Shown here piece after piece: positions 17,501 to 25,550 of a stretch of 55,686 nucleotides of DNA (position 1 is its first letter; each line of letters starts with the position of its first letter). The position numbers and the translations under genes were made by a program. Source of the stretch: JAYFQF01 sp034927285 (GTDB lineage Bacteria > Bacillota > Peptococcia > DRI-13 > UBA5745); the NCBI GenBank assembly GCA_034927285.1, contig JAYFQF010000044.1, positions 1 to 55,686 of the forward strand, read 5' to 3'. The notes below the pieces were generated by a model. That model was not told the origin of the DNA, made no database searches, and saw only the letters and a program-made list of their open reading frames with translations.

Positions 17501-19080
17501 TCCCGAATGGCGTCGATGGGCGGATTGGTGACCTGGGCAAAAAGCTGCTTAAAGTAGTTAAACAGCGGCTGGGACCGCCGGGATAAAACCGCCAGGGGCG
17601 TATCCTTGCCCATGGAGGCCGTGGGCTCGGCGCCGTTTCTGGCCATGGGCAGAATCACCTTTTTGTATTCCTCATAGGTGTAGCCGAAGGCTTTCTGCTG
17701 ACGGACCAGCTCTTCGCCGGCATAGCGGGGCGGACGTTCATTGGGGATATGCAGATCCTTCAGCCAGATCAGGTTGGAGTCCAGCCACTCGCCGTAAGGC
17801 CGGCGGGCGGCGTAGCCCGCTTTCAGGATATCGTTGTCGACGATTTCCCCTTTAACGGTGTCGATCAGCAGCATCTTGCCGGGACGCAGGCGGTCTTTTC
17901 TTCGGATCAGCTTCTGATCCACGGGGAGGACCCCCACTTCTGAGGACAGGATCACCTGATCGTTTTCCAGCACATAGTAGCGGGAAGGCCGCAGGCCGTT
18001 GCGGTCCAGGACCGCCCCCATGATGTCCCCGTCGGAAAACAGAATCGAGGCCGGACCGTCCCAGGGTTCCAGCATGGTGGCATAATATTGAAAAAAGTCT
18101 CTCCGGGCCCGGTCCATATAGGGATCATTGGCCCAGGGCTCGGGGATAGCGACGGCCATGGCCAGGGGCAGTTCAATGCCGCTCATGACCAAAAACTCCA
18201 GCGCGTTGTCCAGCATCGCCGAGTCGGAACCTTCCAGGCTGATGATGGGCGTGATCTTATGCATCTGGCCTTTCAGGGGTCTGGATTCCATTTTTTCTTC
18301 CCTGGCCAGCATTTTGTCGGCATTGCCCCGGATGGTGTTGATCTCGCCGTTATGGACGATGAGCCGGTTGGGATGGGCCCGCTGCCAGCTGGGATTGGTA
18401 TTGGTGCTGAACCGGGAATGGACGGTGGCGATGGCCGATTCATAATCCGGGTCCTGGAGGTCCTGATAAAAGGCCCGCAGCTGTTCCACCAAAAACATCC
18501 CTTTATAGACGATGGTGCGGCTGGAAAGAGAGGCTACATAAGTATTGTCGTTGCTGTGCTCGAAGACCCGGCGGGCAATGTAAAGCCTGCGGTCAAAATC
18601 CAGGCCCCCGGCTACATTTTCCGGTTTTCTGATGAAGCACTGGATAATCCGGGGCATACACTCCAGGGCGCGGCTGCCCAGTACCTGAGGGCAGGTGGGC
18701 ACTTCCCGCCAGCCCAGGAATTCCAGGCCTTCCTTTTCCGCGATGACCTCGAACATTTTTTTGGCCTGGCTTGCTTCCGGCTCCTGCCTGGGGAAAAAGA
18801 ACATGCCCACGGCGTATTCCCGGGCCCCGCCCAGGCTGATCCCCAGTTCTTTCGCGGCTTTGGTGAAAAACTTGTGGGAGATCTGCAGCAGAATGCCCAC
18901 GCCGTCGCCGGTTTTGTCCTCGGCGTCCCGGCCGGCCCGGTGCTTTAAATTTTCCACGATCTTTAAGGCATTGTCCACCGTGTCGTGGGTCTGGATCCCT
19001 TTGATGTTTACCACGGCGCCGATCCCGCAGTTATCGTGTTCAAACCGCGGGTCGTACAGGGAATTTCGTTGAGCTGCCAT
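14551..19080 (-). CDS. gltB: Glutamate synthase (NADPH), large subunit
   Basis: 1,509 residues. It makes two glutamates from glutamine + 2-oxoglutarate. The amidotransferase Cys is in EHDNCGIGAVV, so about 15-16 residues would be removed as a propeptide. The FMN/synthase domain has GEGGHLPSAKVYPQVGKTR and the [3Fe-4S] ligands CVMMRACNLDTC. The C-terminal beta-helix (GxxG repeats such as GKGLSGGKIVVYPP) is complete. The start ATG at 19080 has AGGAAGG upstream; the frame open to 19152 runs into the leader hairpin. It has its own promoter, an upstream palindrome and a strong leader stem-loop, and lies next to gdhA. The two ammonia-assimilation routes are therefore adjacent. Confidence 0.95.
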   Translation of the reverse strand: MAAQRNSLYDPRFEHDNCGIGAVVNIKGIQTHDTVDNALKIVENLKHRAGRDAEDKTGDGVGILLQISHKFFTKAAKELGISLGGAREYAVGMFFFPRQEPEASQAKKMFEVIAEKEGLEFLGWREVPTCPQVLGSRALECMPRIIQCFIRKPENVAGGLDFDRRLYIARRVFEHSNDNTYVASLSSRTIVYKGMFLVEQLRAFYQDLQDPDYESAIATVHSRFSTNTNPSWQRAHPNRLIVHNGEINTIRGNADKMLAREEKMESRPLKGQMHKITPIISLEGSDSAMLDNALEFLVMSGIELPLAMAVAIPEPWANDPYMDRARRDFFQYYATMLEPWDGPASILFSDGDIMGAVLDRNGLRPSRYYVLENDQVILSSEVGVLPVDQKLIRRKDRLRPGKMLLIDTVKGEIVDNDILKAGYAARRPYGEWLDSNLIWLKDLHIPNERPPRYAGEELVRQQKAFGYTYEEYKKVILPMARNGAEPTASMGKDTPLAVLSRRSQPLFNYFKQLFAQVTNPPIDAIREKIVTSTTVYLGNDGNLLEEKPENCRVLRVNNPILTNTDLLKIRHMKKPGMKVETVSITYYKNTSLEKAVQWMFVEADRAISEGASILILSDRGVDENHVAIPSLLAVSALQQHLVNTRKRTSVAMILESAEPRDVHHFATLLGFGASAVNPYLAHDTIWQMIEEGLLDKDYYAAVDDYNGAILDGIVKIASKMGISTIQSYQGSKIFEAVGLGKDVIDKYFSDTASRVGGASIRDIQRQVDTLHNEAFDPLGLGVDLTLDSTGSHKLRSGQAPHLYNPETIHLLQKAARTGDYQVFKQYSACVNKEEGNGTLRGLFDFNYPQEGVPIGEVEAVDSIVRRFQTGAMSYGSLSDEAHETLAIAMNRLRGKSNTGEGGEKEERFVMGPDGLDKNSAVKQVASGRFGVTSQYLVSAREIQIKMAQGAKPGEGGHLPSAKVYPQVGKTRHSTPGVSLISPPPHHDIYSIEDLAQLIYDLKNANVKARISVKLVSEAGVGTIAAGVAKAGAGLILISGFDGGTGAAPRSSIHNAWLPWELGLAESHQALMRNGLRSRVVLETDGKLMSGRDVLVAALLGAEEYCFATAPLVTMGCVMMRACNLDTCPVGIATQNPELRKNFTGKPEYVENFMRFVAQELREFMARLGVRTINELVGRTDLIRVKEDLAREAGLDFSAILANDFPGCEKDKVYDPAAAYNYELEKTIDQRIFLKKLKKTLETGRPAALDIAVTNVDRTLGTIFGAEITRRFGNTLAEDTVVINCKGSGGQSFGAFIPKGLTLRLEGDSNDYIGKGLSGGKIVVYPPKDIRFAPEENIIVGNVALYGATGGKAFFQGVAGERFCVRNSGATAVAEGVGDHGCEYMTGGRAVILGPTGKNFAAGMSGGIAYVLDENHDLYTRLNKDMIGVEAVTRQRDIDELKDLIAQHVEATGSARGRKILDDFSGYLPKFKKIIPHDYKRMLNTIMVMEARGLSHEQAEIEAFYANTRK

Positions 19081-19149
19081 ATGATTTCCGCCTTCCTGAT
19101 GAAAGTGTATTTTGCGCGGTGGGATAAATCCGGCGCAGGATTTATTATG

Positions 19150-19202
19150 CAAAAAGGCGTTCTTACCATTGCTGCGGGCGCAGCAATGGTAAGAACGCCT
19201 TT
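19150..19202 (-). terminator. Leader terminator/attenuator hairpin upstream of gltB
   Basis: A 23-bp perfect inverted repeat (19153-19175 and 19180-19202, loop of 4) is followed on the minus strand by six T in all. It lies about 70 bases before the gltB start and starts only about 6 bases after the predicted transcription start, so the whole stem lies in the gltB leader. Confidence 0.8.
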
Positions 19203-19214
19203 GTTCTACGAAAA

Positions 19215-19243
19215 AGCATAGCGAAACGGCGGAAAGAAGTCAA
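19215..19243 (-). promoter_or_regulatory. gltB promoter
   Basis: Minus strand: -35 TTGACT (19238-19243), a 17-base spacer and -10 TATGCT (19215-19220). It lies between the gdhA terminator and the gltB leader hairpin. Confidence 0.65.
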
Positions 19244-19264
19244 TAGGTTTTCCGTGGGATAACT

Positions 19265-19284
19265 CATGTATCCATGGATACATG
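19265..19284. promoter_or_regulatory. 20-bp perfect palindrome upstream of the gltB -35
   Basis: CATGTATCCATGGATACATG is centred about 32 bp upstream of the -35 hexamer. The place and symmetry suit an activator or dual regulator of gltBD. It does not match the LysR T-N11-A pattern closely. Confidence 0.55.
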
Positions 19285-19320
19285 GCAAGGGCGGCCGGGC
19301 CAAAGCGCGTCCGCCAAAGC

Positions 19321-19356
19321 AAAACCGGAGTATGCCAGGTCAGCGGCATACTCCGG
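19321..19356 (-). terminator. gdhA terminator
   Basis: The stem CCGGAGTATGCC/GGCATACTCCGG (19325-19336, 19345-19356) is followed by TTTTG on the minus strand, about 45 bases after the gdhA stop. Confidence 0.75.
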
Positions 19357-19402
19357 GAGCGGGATAAATCCTATGGGGCAGATATGGCCGGGCCGGCCGT
19401 TT

Positions 19403-20755
19403 TTAGTAGGCGACGCCCTGCCATTTCATCGCGTCGGCCACCTTCATGAAACCGGCGATATTGGCGCCGGCCACCAGGTTATCCTTCCGATCGAACTTTT
19501 CCGCGGCATCATAGATATTATGGAAGATATCCACCATGATCTTTTGCAGCTTTTCATCCACCTCGGTTTCGGTCCAGGCAAGACGCATGGCGTTCTGGCT
19601 CATCTCCAGGCCGGATACGGCCACGCCGCCGGCATTGGCGGCCTTGGAGGGACCAAAGACGACGCCGGCCTTCTGCAGCAGTTCCACGGCCTCCAAAGTG
19701 CTGGACATATTGGAGCCCTCGGCCACGGCGGTAACGCCGTTGGCGATCAGGGCTTTGGCGCCGTTTTCGTCAAGCTCGTTCTGGGTTGCGCAGGGCAGGG
19801 CCACGTCGCACTTCACCGCCCAGATATTCCGGCAGCCTTCCAGATATTTTGCCGAGGGCTTACGCTCCGTATATTCCTTGATGCGGCCGCGTTTTACCTC
19901 TTTGATCTCCTTAACAAGCTCGATGTCGATGCCTTCGGGATCGTAGATATAACCGTTGGAATCGGACATGGTGACCACCTTGCCGCCCAGCTCCAGGGCT
20001 TTTTGGGCGGCGTAAATCGCTACGTTGCCGGAGCCGGAAACCACCACGGTCTTTCCCGCCAGGGTGGTGTTTTTCATCACCTTCAGCATTTCCTGGGTAA
20101 AATACCCCACGCCAAAGCCGGTGGCGGAGGTGCGGCCCAGAGAACCGCCGTAAGACAGGCCTTTTCCGGTAAGCACGCTGGCATGAGTATTGGTTATCCG
20201 TTTATACTGGCCGTACATATAGCCGATCTCCCGGCCTCCCACTCCGATATCGCCGGCGGGGACGTCGGTGTCGGCGCCAATGTGCCGGGCCAGTTCCGTC
20301 GTCAGGCTCTGGCAAAAGCGCATGACCTCCGCCTCGCTCTTGCCTTTGGGGTCAAAGTCGCTGCCGCCCTTGCCGCCGCCCATGGGCAGGCCCGTCAGGC
20401 TGTTTTTGAAGATCTGTTCAAAGCCCAGGAATTTCATAATGGAGAGGTTGACGGAAGGATGGAAGCGCATGCCGCCTTTATAGGGGCCGATGGCGGAATT
20501 AAACTGGATGCGGAAGCCGCGGTTAACCCGGACCTTGCCCCGGTCATCCACCCAGGGCACCCGGAAAATAATGATCCGCTCAGGCTCCACGATGCGGTCG
20601 ATGATCCCGGAATCAATCATTTCCGGCATTTTCTCCACCACAGGTTCCAGAGACTGCAGCACTTCTCCCACAGCTTGCAGGAATTCGGGCTCGTTTACGT
20701 CTTTTTTACAGACCCGGTCGTATACGCCTTGTAAATAGCTGTTTTTAAAATTCAT
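19403..20755 (-). CDS. gdhA: Glutamate dehydrogenase, NADP-type hexameric
   Basis: 450 residues, the usual length for the bacterial hexameric enzyme that interconverts 2-oxoglutarate + NH4+ and glutamate. Substrate and catalytic regions are GPYKGGMRFHPSVNLSIMKF, LPMGGGKGGSDFDPKGKS and PAGDIGVGGREIGYMYGQY. The coenzyme Rossmann motif is VVVSGSGNVAIYAAQKALEL. GGAGGAGAG precedes the ATG. It has its own promoter (20828-20856) with two upstream direct repeats. The NADP preference is inferred from resemblance to the 450-residue class. Confidence 0.94.
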   Translation of the reverse strand: MNFKNSYLQGVYDRVCKKDVNEPEFLQAVGEVLQSLEPVVEKMPEMIDSGIIDRIVEPERIIIFRVPWVDDRGKVRVNRGFRIQFNSAIGPYKGGMRFHPSVNLSIMKFLGFEQIFKNSLTGLPMGGGKGGSDFDPKGKSEAEVMRFCQSLTTELARHIGADTDVPAGDIGVGGREIGYMYGQYKRITNTHASVLTGKGLSYGGSLGRTSATGFGVGYFTQEMLKVMKNTTLAGKTVVVSGSGNVAIYAAQKALELGGKVVTMSDSNGYIYDPEGIDIELVKEIKEVKRGRIKEYTERKPSAKYLEGCRNIWAVKCDVALPCATQNELDENGAKALIANGVTAVAEGSNMSSTLEAVELLQKAGVVFGPSKAANAGGVAVSGLEMSQNAMRLAWTETEVDEKLQKIMVDIFHNIYDAAEKFDRKDNLVAGANIAGFMKVADAMKWQGVAY

Positions 20756-20827
20756 GCTCTCTCCTCCATAATAATCAGCTTAACCTTGTGCATTTTCTGC
20801 AGCCGTAAGCCATAAAATCATGAAATA

Positions 20828-20856
20828 ATTATAGACGCTGAATAAACTCAATACAA
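20828..20856 (-). promoter_or_regulatory. gdhA promoter
   Basis: Minus strand: -35 TTGTAT (20851-20856), a 17-base spacer and -10 TATAAT (20828-20833), about 70 bases upstream of the start. Confidence 0.65.
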
Positions 20857-20865
20857 TGCAATTTG

Positions 20866-20893
20866 TTGTATACATGTCTCCAGGTTTGTATAC
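20866..20893. repeat. Two direct TTGTATAC repeats at 20-bp spacing upstream of gdhA
   Basis: TTGTATAC occurs at 20866-20873 and 20886-20893, two helical turns apart. The promoter-proximal copy ends 10 bp upstream of the -35. This suits a regulator bound on one DNA face. Confidence 0.45.
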
Positions 20894-20905
20894 TTATTCT
20901 CCGGC

Positions 20906-20951
20906 AGAAAAAAAGGCGGGCCGGAAGTCCCTCTTCGGCTTCCGGCCCGCC
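20906..20951 (-). terminator. Terminator of the stalk-domain glucosaminidase gene
   Basis: A 13-bp stem (20915-20927 and 20939-20951) is followed by about eight T on the minus strand. It separates the secreted hydrolase gene from the gdhA promoter. Confidence 0.88.
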
Positions 20952-20975
20952 CCTTTAATTAAGCCCGCATTTTAT

Positions 20976-23114
20976 TTACAGTGTCTGAATATCCAGCTTA
21001 TCCAGGCCGTAGTCCTTAATGATTTTGATCAGCTTGCCCGGGTAGCCGCTGTCCGTGGCATAGCCGCAGCGCTTAAGGGCGTAGGCTCCCCAGGTGCTGT
21101 TATACATCACTTCCCGGTAGGGGGCGTACCGGTCCTTGTATAATACGGAGGTATGGTCCGCCCAGCTGTCCTCCACCGTCTGATAAGCCCGGAAGGCGGC
21201 GTCGATTTTATACAATGTGCCGTAATACTCTTCCGAGGTGGTGGAGGTGACGGAACCGGCATTGCCGCTGCCTTTGACGCCAAAAAGGTTATTGGAAAGC
21301 AGTCCTGTATACTTGTCTACAGGGACCTTCTGGCCCCAGCCGGTTTCCAGGATGGCCTGGGCGATCTGCAGAGCGGCCGACATGCCGTTTTCCTTCTGGG
21401 TAGCCAGAGCCAGGGGCGTTACATAATTAATGAAATTATCTTTTTCGGTGATGGGCTGGGCGCTGTAAAGCTGCCCCAGATAGATCTTTACCTGGATCTT
21501 CTCCGACTTGATGGTCTGACCGTCGGCGGTGGTGGCGACGGCCTGCAGATAGCGGTCGCCCTGGTTTACCGCTGCAGGCGTCCAGGCCACCGCCGTGGAA
21601 GTATCCGCAGCGGTGCCGATGACGGCGCTGCTGCCGTTTGCCGCATTGGAAATTTCATAATAAACGGAAGTCACCGGCACATTGGCCACGGAGCCGACGC
21701 TTACCTCCCCGGTAATCACCTGTTTGGGCCCCACGCCGCTGAGGATGATGCCGGGAACGGAAGGCACCGTAGCCGTCCGGGTATTGGAGGTATAGGATTT
21801 GCCCGCCGTATCTTTAACGATCACATAAAGCTCCCAGGTGCCCGCCATATCGGGCCCGGGGAACCAGCTGTAATCGCCCCAGGGCTTTTCCGCCAGCATG
21901 ATTTCCTGTCCGGTGGCCGTATTTCTGGCCCAGTACTGGGTAGTGGTCACATCAAAATTCCGGCTGATGGACAGCGTCACCGGCACAATGCCCACATTGG
22001 CGGCGGTAAAGCTCTTCAGGCTCAGGGTCGGCGTAACCGGCACCGGAGTAACATTAATCGTGATATTTACCGAGGGGCTGTAGTACTCGCTGCCGGCGCC
22101 GTCAAGGGCCACCGCCCGGAGGGCGTAACTGCCGTTGGCATTTACCGTGGGACTGTAGCTGTATACCCCCTGGGGGTCTGCCTGGCCGGTCCGGGAAGAA
22201 GTGCCGTCCGCTGAATTAATGAATTCATAAACGATCCCCGACGCCGTAAAATTCAGGCCCGTGGAAAGCTCCGTGACGCCGGTAATGGTCTGGCCTTCCG
22301 CCACGCCTTTTAAAGTCACCTGCGGATTCATCATGACATTTACCGAGCGCACGGCGCCGGCCAGGAACTCCCCTTTGGCGTCGCAGACAGCGGCGGCCAA
22401 AATTCTGCCCCCCTGTTCCTCCAAAGCCGGCACCCAGGTGGCGGCGCCTTTAAGGTCGGTGGTTCTGGCCACCATCTTGCCCTGCCCCGTGGCCGGGTCC
22501 AGCAGCAGATATTTAATCTGCGCCGCGCCGGCGGGCAGAGTGCCGGTGACACTCAGGCTTATGCTATCGCTGACGGTCTGGCCTTCCGCCACGGTGGAGA
22601 TCTGCAGATCATAAAAGCTGCTTTTGGCGGCGGTCACGCTGCTGTCCACCGCCACCCGGCGGGTCTTGCCGTCCCATTCCACCCCAAGGCCCAGGGCGTT
22701 GCCCACCAGGCGCAGGGGCACATAGGTGCGGCCGCTGGTAATCGCCGGCGCCACGTCGCAAACGTCATAGGTCTTCACGCCCGCCGTCTCATAGCAGACC
22801 AGGCGGTTGTCCGCCCACAGCGTGATGCTGGAGCCGTCGGTCTTCATCACCTTGATGGTGCGGCTGGTCCCGTCCCATTCTACCTGGGCCCCCAGGTTTT
22901 GCATGACCATGCGGATGGGGATCAGGGTCCGGCCTTCGGACAGATAAGGCGGGGTATCCGTCTCCAGAAGCTGGCCGTTTACATAGATCCCGATATCATC
23001 GGCGGCCAGGGCGCCGCCGGGGAAGGTATTTAAAAACGGCGCTGTCAAAAGTCCTATCGCCAGAAAACCGGCCATCGCTTTCCGCGCCGGCGAATTCTGT
23101 TTTTCCATTCTCAC
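20976..23114 (-). CDS. Secreted peptidoglycan glucosaminidase with copper-amine-oxidase-type stalk domain
   Basis: About 712 residues. The N-terminus has a signal peptide (KAMAGFLAIGLLTAPFL ... GGALA|ADD). Residues ~40-165 are the stalk domain repeat: DIGIYVNGQLLE, GRTLIPIRMVMQNLGAQVEW, GRTYVPLRLVGNALGLGVEW. The middle ~400 residues are Ig-like beta repeats. The last ~145 are a mannosyl-glycoprotein endo-beta-N-acetylglucosaminidase/LytG-type domain with AQAILETGWGQK (catalytic Glu) and SNNLFGVKG. It probably cleaves wall glycan during growth or separation. The start is uncertain: AAAGGAG (23126-23133) lies 11 bases from a GTG at 23114 and 17 from an ATG at 23108; the frame is also open to an ATG at 23141. 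A terminator follows the stop. Confidence 0.88.
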   Translation of the reverse strand: MRMEKQNSPARKAMAGFLAIGLLTAPFLNTFPGGALAADDIGIYVNGQLLETDTPPYLSEGRTLIPIRMVMQNLGAQVEWDGTSRTIKVMKTDGSSITLWADNRLVCYETAGVKTYDVCDVAPAITSGRTYVPLRLVGNALGLGVEWDGKTRRVAVDSSVTAAKSSFYDLQISTVAEGQTVSDSISLSVTGTLPAGAAQIKYLLLDPATGQGKMVARTTDLKGAATWVPALEEQGGRILAAAVCDAKGEFLAGAVRSVNVMMNPQVTLKGVAEGQTITGVTELSTGLNFTASGIVYEFINSADGTSSRTGQADPQGVYSYSPTVNANGSYALRAVALDGAGSEYYSPSVNITINVTPVPVTPTLSLKSFTAANVGIVPVTLSISRNFDVTTTQYWARNTATGQEIMLAEKPWGDYSWFPGPDMAGTWELYVIVKDTAGKSYTSNTRTATVPSVPGIILSGVGPKQVITGEVSVGSVANVPVTSVYYEISNAANGSSAVIGTAADTSTAVAWTPAAVNQGDRYLQAVATTADGQTIKSEKIQVKIYLGQLYSAQPITEKDNFINYVTPLALATQKENGMSAALQIAQAILETGWGQKVPVDKYTGLLSNNLFGVKGSGNAGSVTSTTSEEYYGTLYKIDAAFRAYQTVEDSWADHTSVLYKDRYAPYREVMYNSTWGAYALKRCGYATDSGYPGKLIKIIKDYGLDKLDIQTL

Positions 23115-23377
23115 TGCTTCGATCACTCCTTTTATGCTCATTCTTGCTTATCATTATGCCGCCCGCTCCCCCGCCGCCAGGGCTTTTTTCGGTCCCCGGA
23201 CGCCGGCGGTATATCAGGCGGTAAATTATGATGGAAATTGAGGCGAATAATGACGTAATTCGCTTCGCTCATTATATCACAAAAGCTCGTGTAAAACCTT
23301 TTTGAAAGCTGCTATAATGAAGAATTAAGAAAAAGTTTTGATTCCATTCACAATTCGGTTACAGACGGGAGCCTGCT

Positions 23378-25459
23378 ATGGATAAGATGGGGTTTCGTAC
23401 CAAAAAGTTCCCAAAAAAGCTCCAAAAACTTTTTTTCAGACGTTCTGCCCGGCCTTCCCTCAGGACCGGCGGAGCCGGGACCGACGGCAAAAAGTCTGGA
23501 CGCCGGGAGCTGATTTTCCTGCTTTTATTGTGCTGTCTGCTCCCCAGCCTTTGGCCCGGCCTTCCCCTGGGGGCCGAAGACAGCTCCCGGGCCGCCGGCG
23601 GCCCGACGGTGCCTTACGGCGGTTTTGAAAAAATCGAAACCGTATACGCGGACACCGACCACGCCGGCGCCCCCACCGGCATCATCGTCAGCGAATGGCT
23701 GAAAAACCTGGAAGGGCGGGAGTATTTGCTGGACATATCCTCCCTTGCCAAAATCAAAAGCCTGAAAGATGGCCAGAGCCTGAATTCCGGGGAGGATGGC
23801 CTGCTGATCTGGAAGGTGGAGGAAGGCAAGGATATTTACTACCAGGGCCAGAGCCAAGGGAAACTGCCGGTAGGCGTTGACATCACCTACGAACTGGAAG
23901 GGCGCCCGGTGGCGGCGGCGGAGCTGGCCGGTCAAAGCGGTCATGTGCGCATCCGTTATCAATATACCAATGAACTTTTTACAGTCCGCAGCATCAACAG
24001 GCAAAAGACGGCCATATACAATCCCTTCACTTTGTTTACGATGATCCAGTTGCCGGAAGGAGTCTTTTCCAATGTACAGGTGGAAAAAGGCCGCTACCTG
24101 GATTTAGGGGGCGGCGGCACCGTGGTAGGCTACGGCTGCCCCGGCCTGCGGGAAACCCTGGGCGCCGGCGACGACCTTTTTGATGTGCCGGACTGGTTTG
24201 CTTTCAGCGCCGACGCGGAAAACTTCCGGCTGGACGCGGTAACTACCGTAGCCCTTCCGGAATTTGTCCTGTCGGATATGCTGGACAGCCTGGATCAGAT
24301 CGACGACCTGCTGGCGGACCTGAGAGATCTCAGCGACGGCAGCCGGGAATTGACCCAAGGCTGTGACGACTTCACCGACGGGGTATCGGAGCTGGCCGAC
24401 GGTTTGCAGCAATATGTGGACGGCGTCGGGGAACTGGGCCAGGGCCTGGAAGAACTGGCCGGCCGGCTGCCCCGGCTTAACGAAGGCATAGCAGAGCTTC
24501 TGGACGCCAGCAGCCGGCTGGCCGACGGCGCCGGGCAGATGGCCGGGGCCCTCTCTGCTTCCGGCCGCCAATTGCCGGAAATGAGCGACGGCATCCAGGA
24601 AATGCTGGACGGGATCTATGATCTTTGCCTGAACCTGAACAGCGCCGCCGCGGGTATCCGCGCCAGCCTGCCGCAAGATGAGGAACTGTCGCAGCTGGAG
24701 GCCGGCCTGGGGCCGGCTCTGCAGCTGCAGGGGCAAAGAGCCGCAGCGGCGGAGCCGCAGCAGGCCCCCCTGGAAGGCCTGATCTATACGGTGCTTCAGC
24801 AATACCAGGCCTCTGTCCTGCCTATGCTGCGCCATACCCTGCCCGGCCTGGCCGCCGGCCTGGAAACCATGTCCCGTGGTCTCTCGGAAATCTGGGATAG
24901 TTTAAAGGAACTAAAAGACGGCACCGGGGAGCTTCAGGAAGGCTTTGACCAGTTGGAGGAAGGTCTCTGGCAATTGGAAAGCGGCCAGCAGGCGGTCAGC
25001 GACGGCCTGAACCAGTTGGGCGAAGGCGCCGATGAACTGCGGGACGGCCTGGAAAAACTGCACAGCGGCAGCGCCGAGCTGGCGGATTCCGGAGAAGAAC
25101 TGAAGGACGGCGCCGATTTTCTCCGGGAAGGCGCCCGGGACCTGTCCGACGGATTGGCGGAGCTGCATAACGACGGCATTCTGGAGCTGCAGCGGCAGTT
25201 CAACAAGCATTTTGCCGGCATGGCCCAGCGGCGGGACGCCATGCTGGAAATTGGCGAGACCTATCAAAGCTTCACCGAGCTTCCGCCGGAGGTAAAAGGC
25301 CAGGTAAAATTCGTTTTCCGGACGCCGGAAATCAGCGTAAAAAAGGCCCTTCCGCTTTCCGGCCAGGAACCCGGCCGGGCGAAAGAGCCTTCATTTTTTC
25401 AGCGCACCGGCCTCTGGTTCAAAGGCCTTTGGTCCAGGATCACCGGCCTTTTCCGCTGA
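23378..25459 (+). CDS. Exported protein with LxxG heptad repeats (YhgE/Pip N-terminal-like)
   Basis: 693 residues. A basic N-terminus (many Lys/Arg to residue 47) precedes one hydrophobic segment LIFLLLLCCLLPSLWPG, a signal peptide or anchor. Residues ~300-400 and ~495-600 are long runs of X-X-X-Leu-X-X-Gly heptads, for example LADGLQQYVDGVGELGQGL and LRDGLEKLHSGSAELADSG, which form extended coils in YhgE/Pip-type proteins. Unlike those, no C-terminal six-helix ABC-2-like membrane domain follows; the protein ends in a short basic, aromatic tail. A -10 TATAAT lies at 23313-23318 with a weak -35; the ribosome site (GGGAG) is modest. It is transcribed divergently from the glucosaminidase gene. 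A role in the cell envelope or secretion is inferred; the exact function is unknown. Confidence 0.8.
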   Translation: MDKMGFRTKKFPKKLQKLFFRRSARPSLRTGGAGTDGKKSGRRELIFLLLLCCLLPSLWPGLPLGAEDSSRAAGGPTVPYGGFEKIETVYADTDHAGAPTGIIVSEWLKNLEGREYLLDISSLAKIKSLKDGQSLNSGEDGLLIWKVEEGKDIYYQGQSQGKLPVGVDITYELEGRPVAAAELAGQSGHVRIRYQYTNELFTVRSINRQKTAIYNPFTLFTMIQLPEGVFSNVQVEKGRYLDLGGGGTVVGYGCPGLRETLGAGDDLFDVPDWFAFSADAENFRLDAVTTVALPEFVLSDMLDSLDQIDDLLADLRDLSDGSRELTQGCDDFTDGVSELADGLQQYVDGVGELGQGLEELAGRLPRLNEGIAELLDASSRLADGAGQMAGALSASGRQLPEMSDGIQEMLDGIYDLCLNLNSAAAGIRASLPQDEELSQLEAGLGPALQLQGQRAAAAEPQQAPLEGLIYTVLQQYQASVLPMLRHTLPGLAAGLETMSRGLSEIWDSLKELKDGTGELQEGFDQLEEGLWQLESGQQAVSDGLNQLGEGADELRDGLEKLHSGSAELADSGEELKDGADFLREGARDLSDGLAELHNDGILELQRQFNKHFAGMAQRRDAMLEIGETYQSFTELPPEVKGQVKFVFRTPEISVKKALPLSGQEPGRAKEPSFFQRTGLWFKGLWSRITGLFR

Positions 25460-25550
25460 ATTCACAGGTGCCGGCGCTTATGCGCATCATCCGTGTTCCT
25501 ACCGCCGCTCCCGCCGGCATTAATAAGCAGGCGGAAGCGGCGTCACAGCT

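Noticed and set aside
19274..20734. 486-codon plus-strand open frame
   Set aside because: Antisense to gdhA and covers its terminator; no recognisable domains, His/Gly-rich shadow translation.
21153..22214. 353-codon plus-strand open frame
   Set aside because: Antisense to the Ig-like region of the glucosaminidase gene; composition typical of a shadow.
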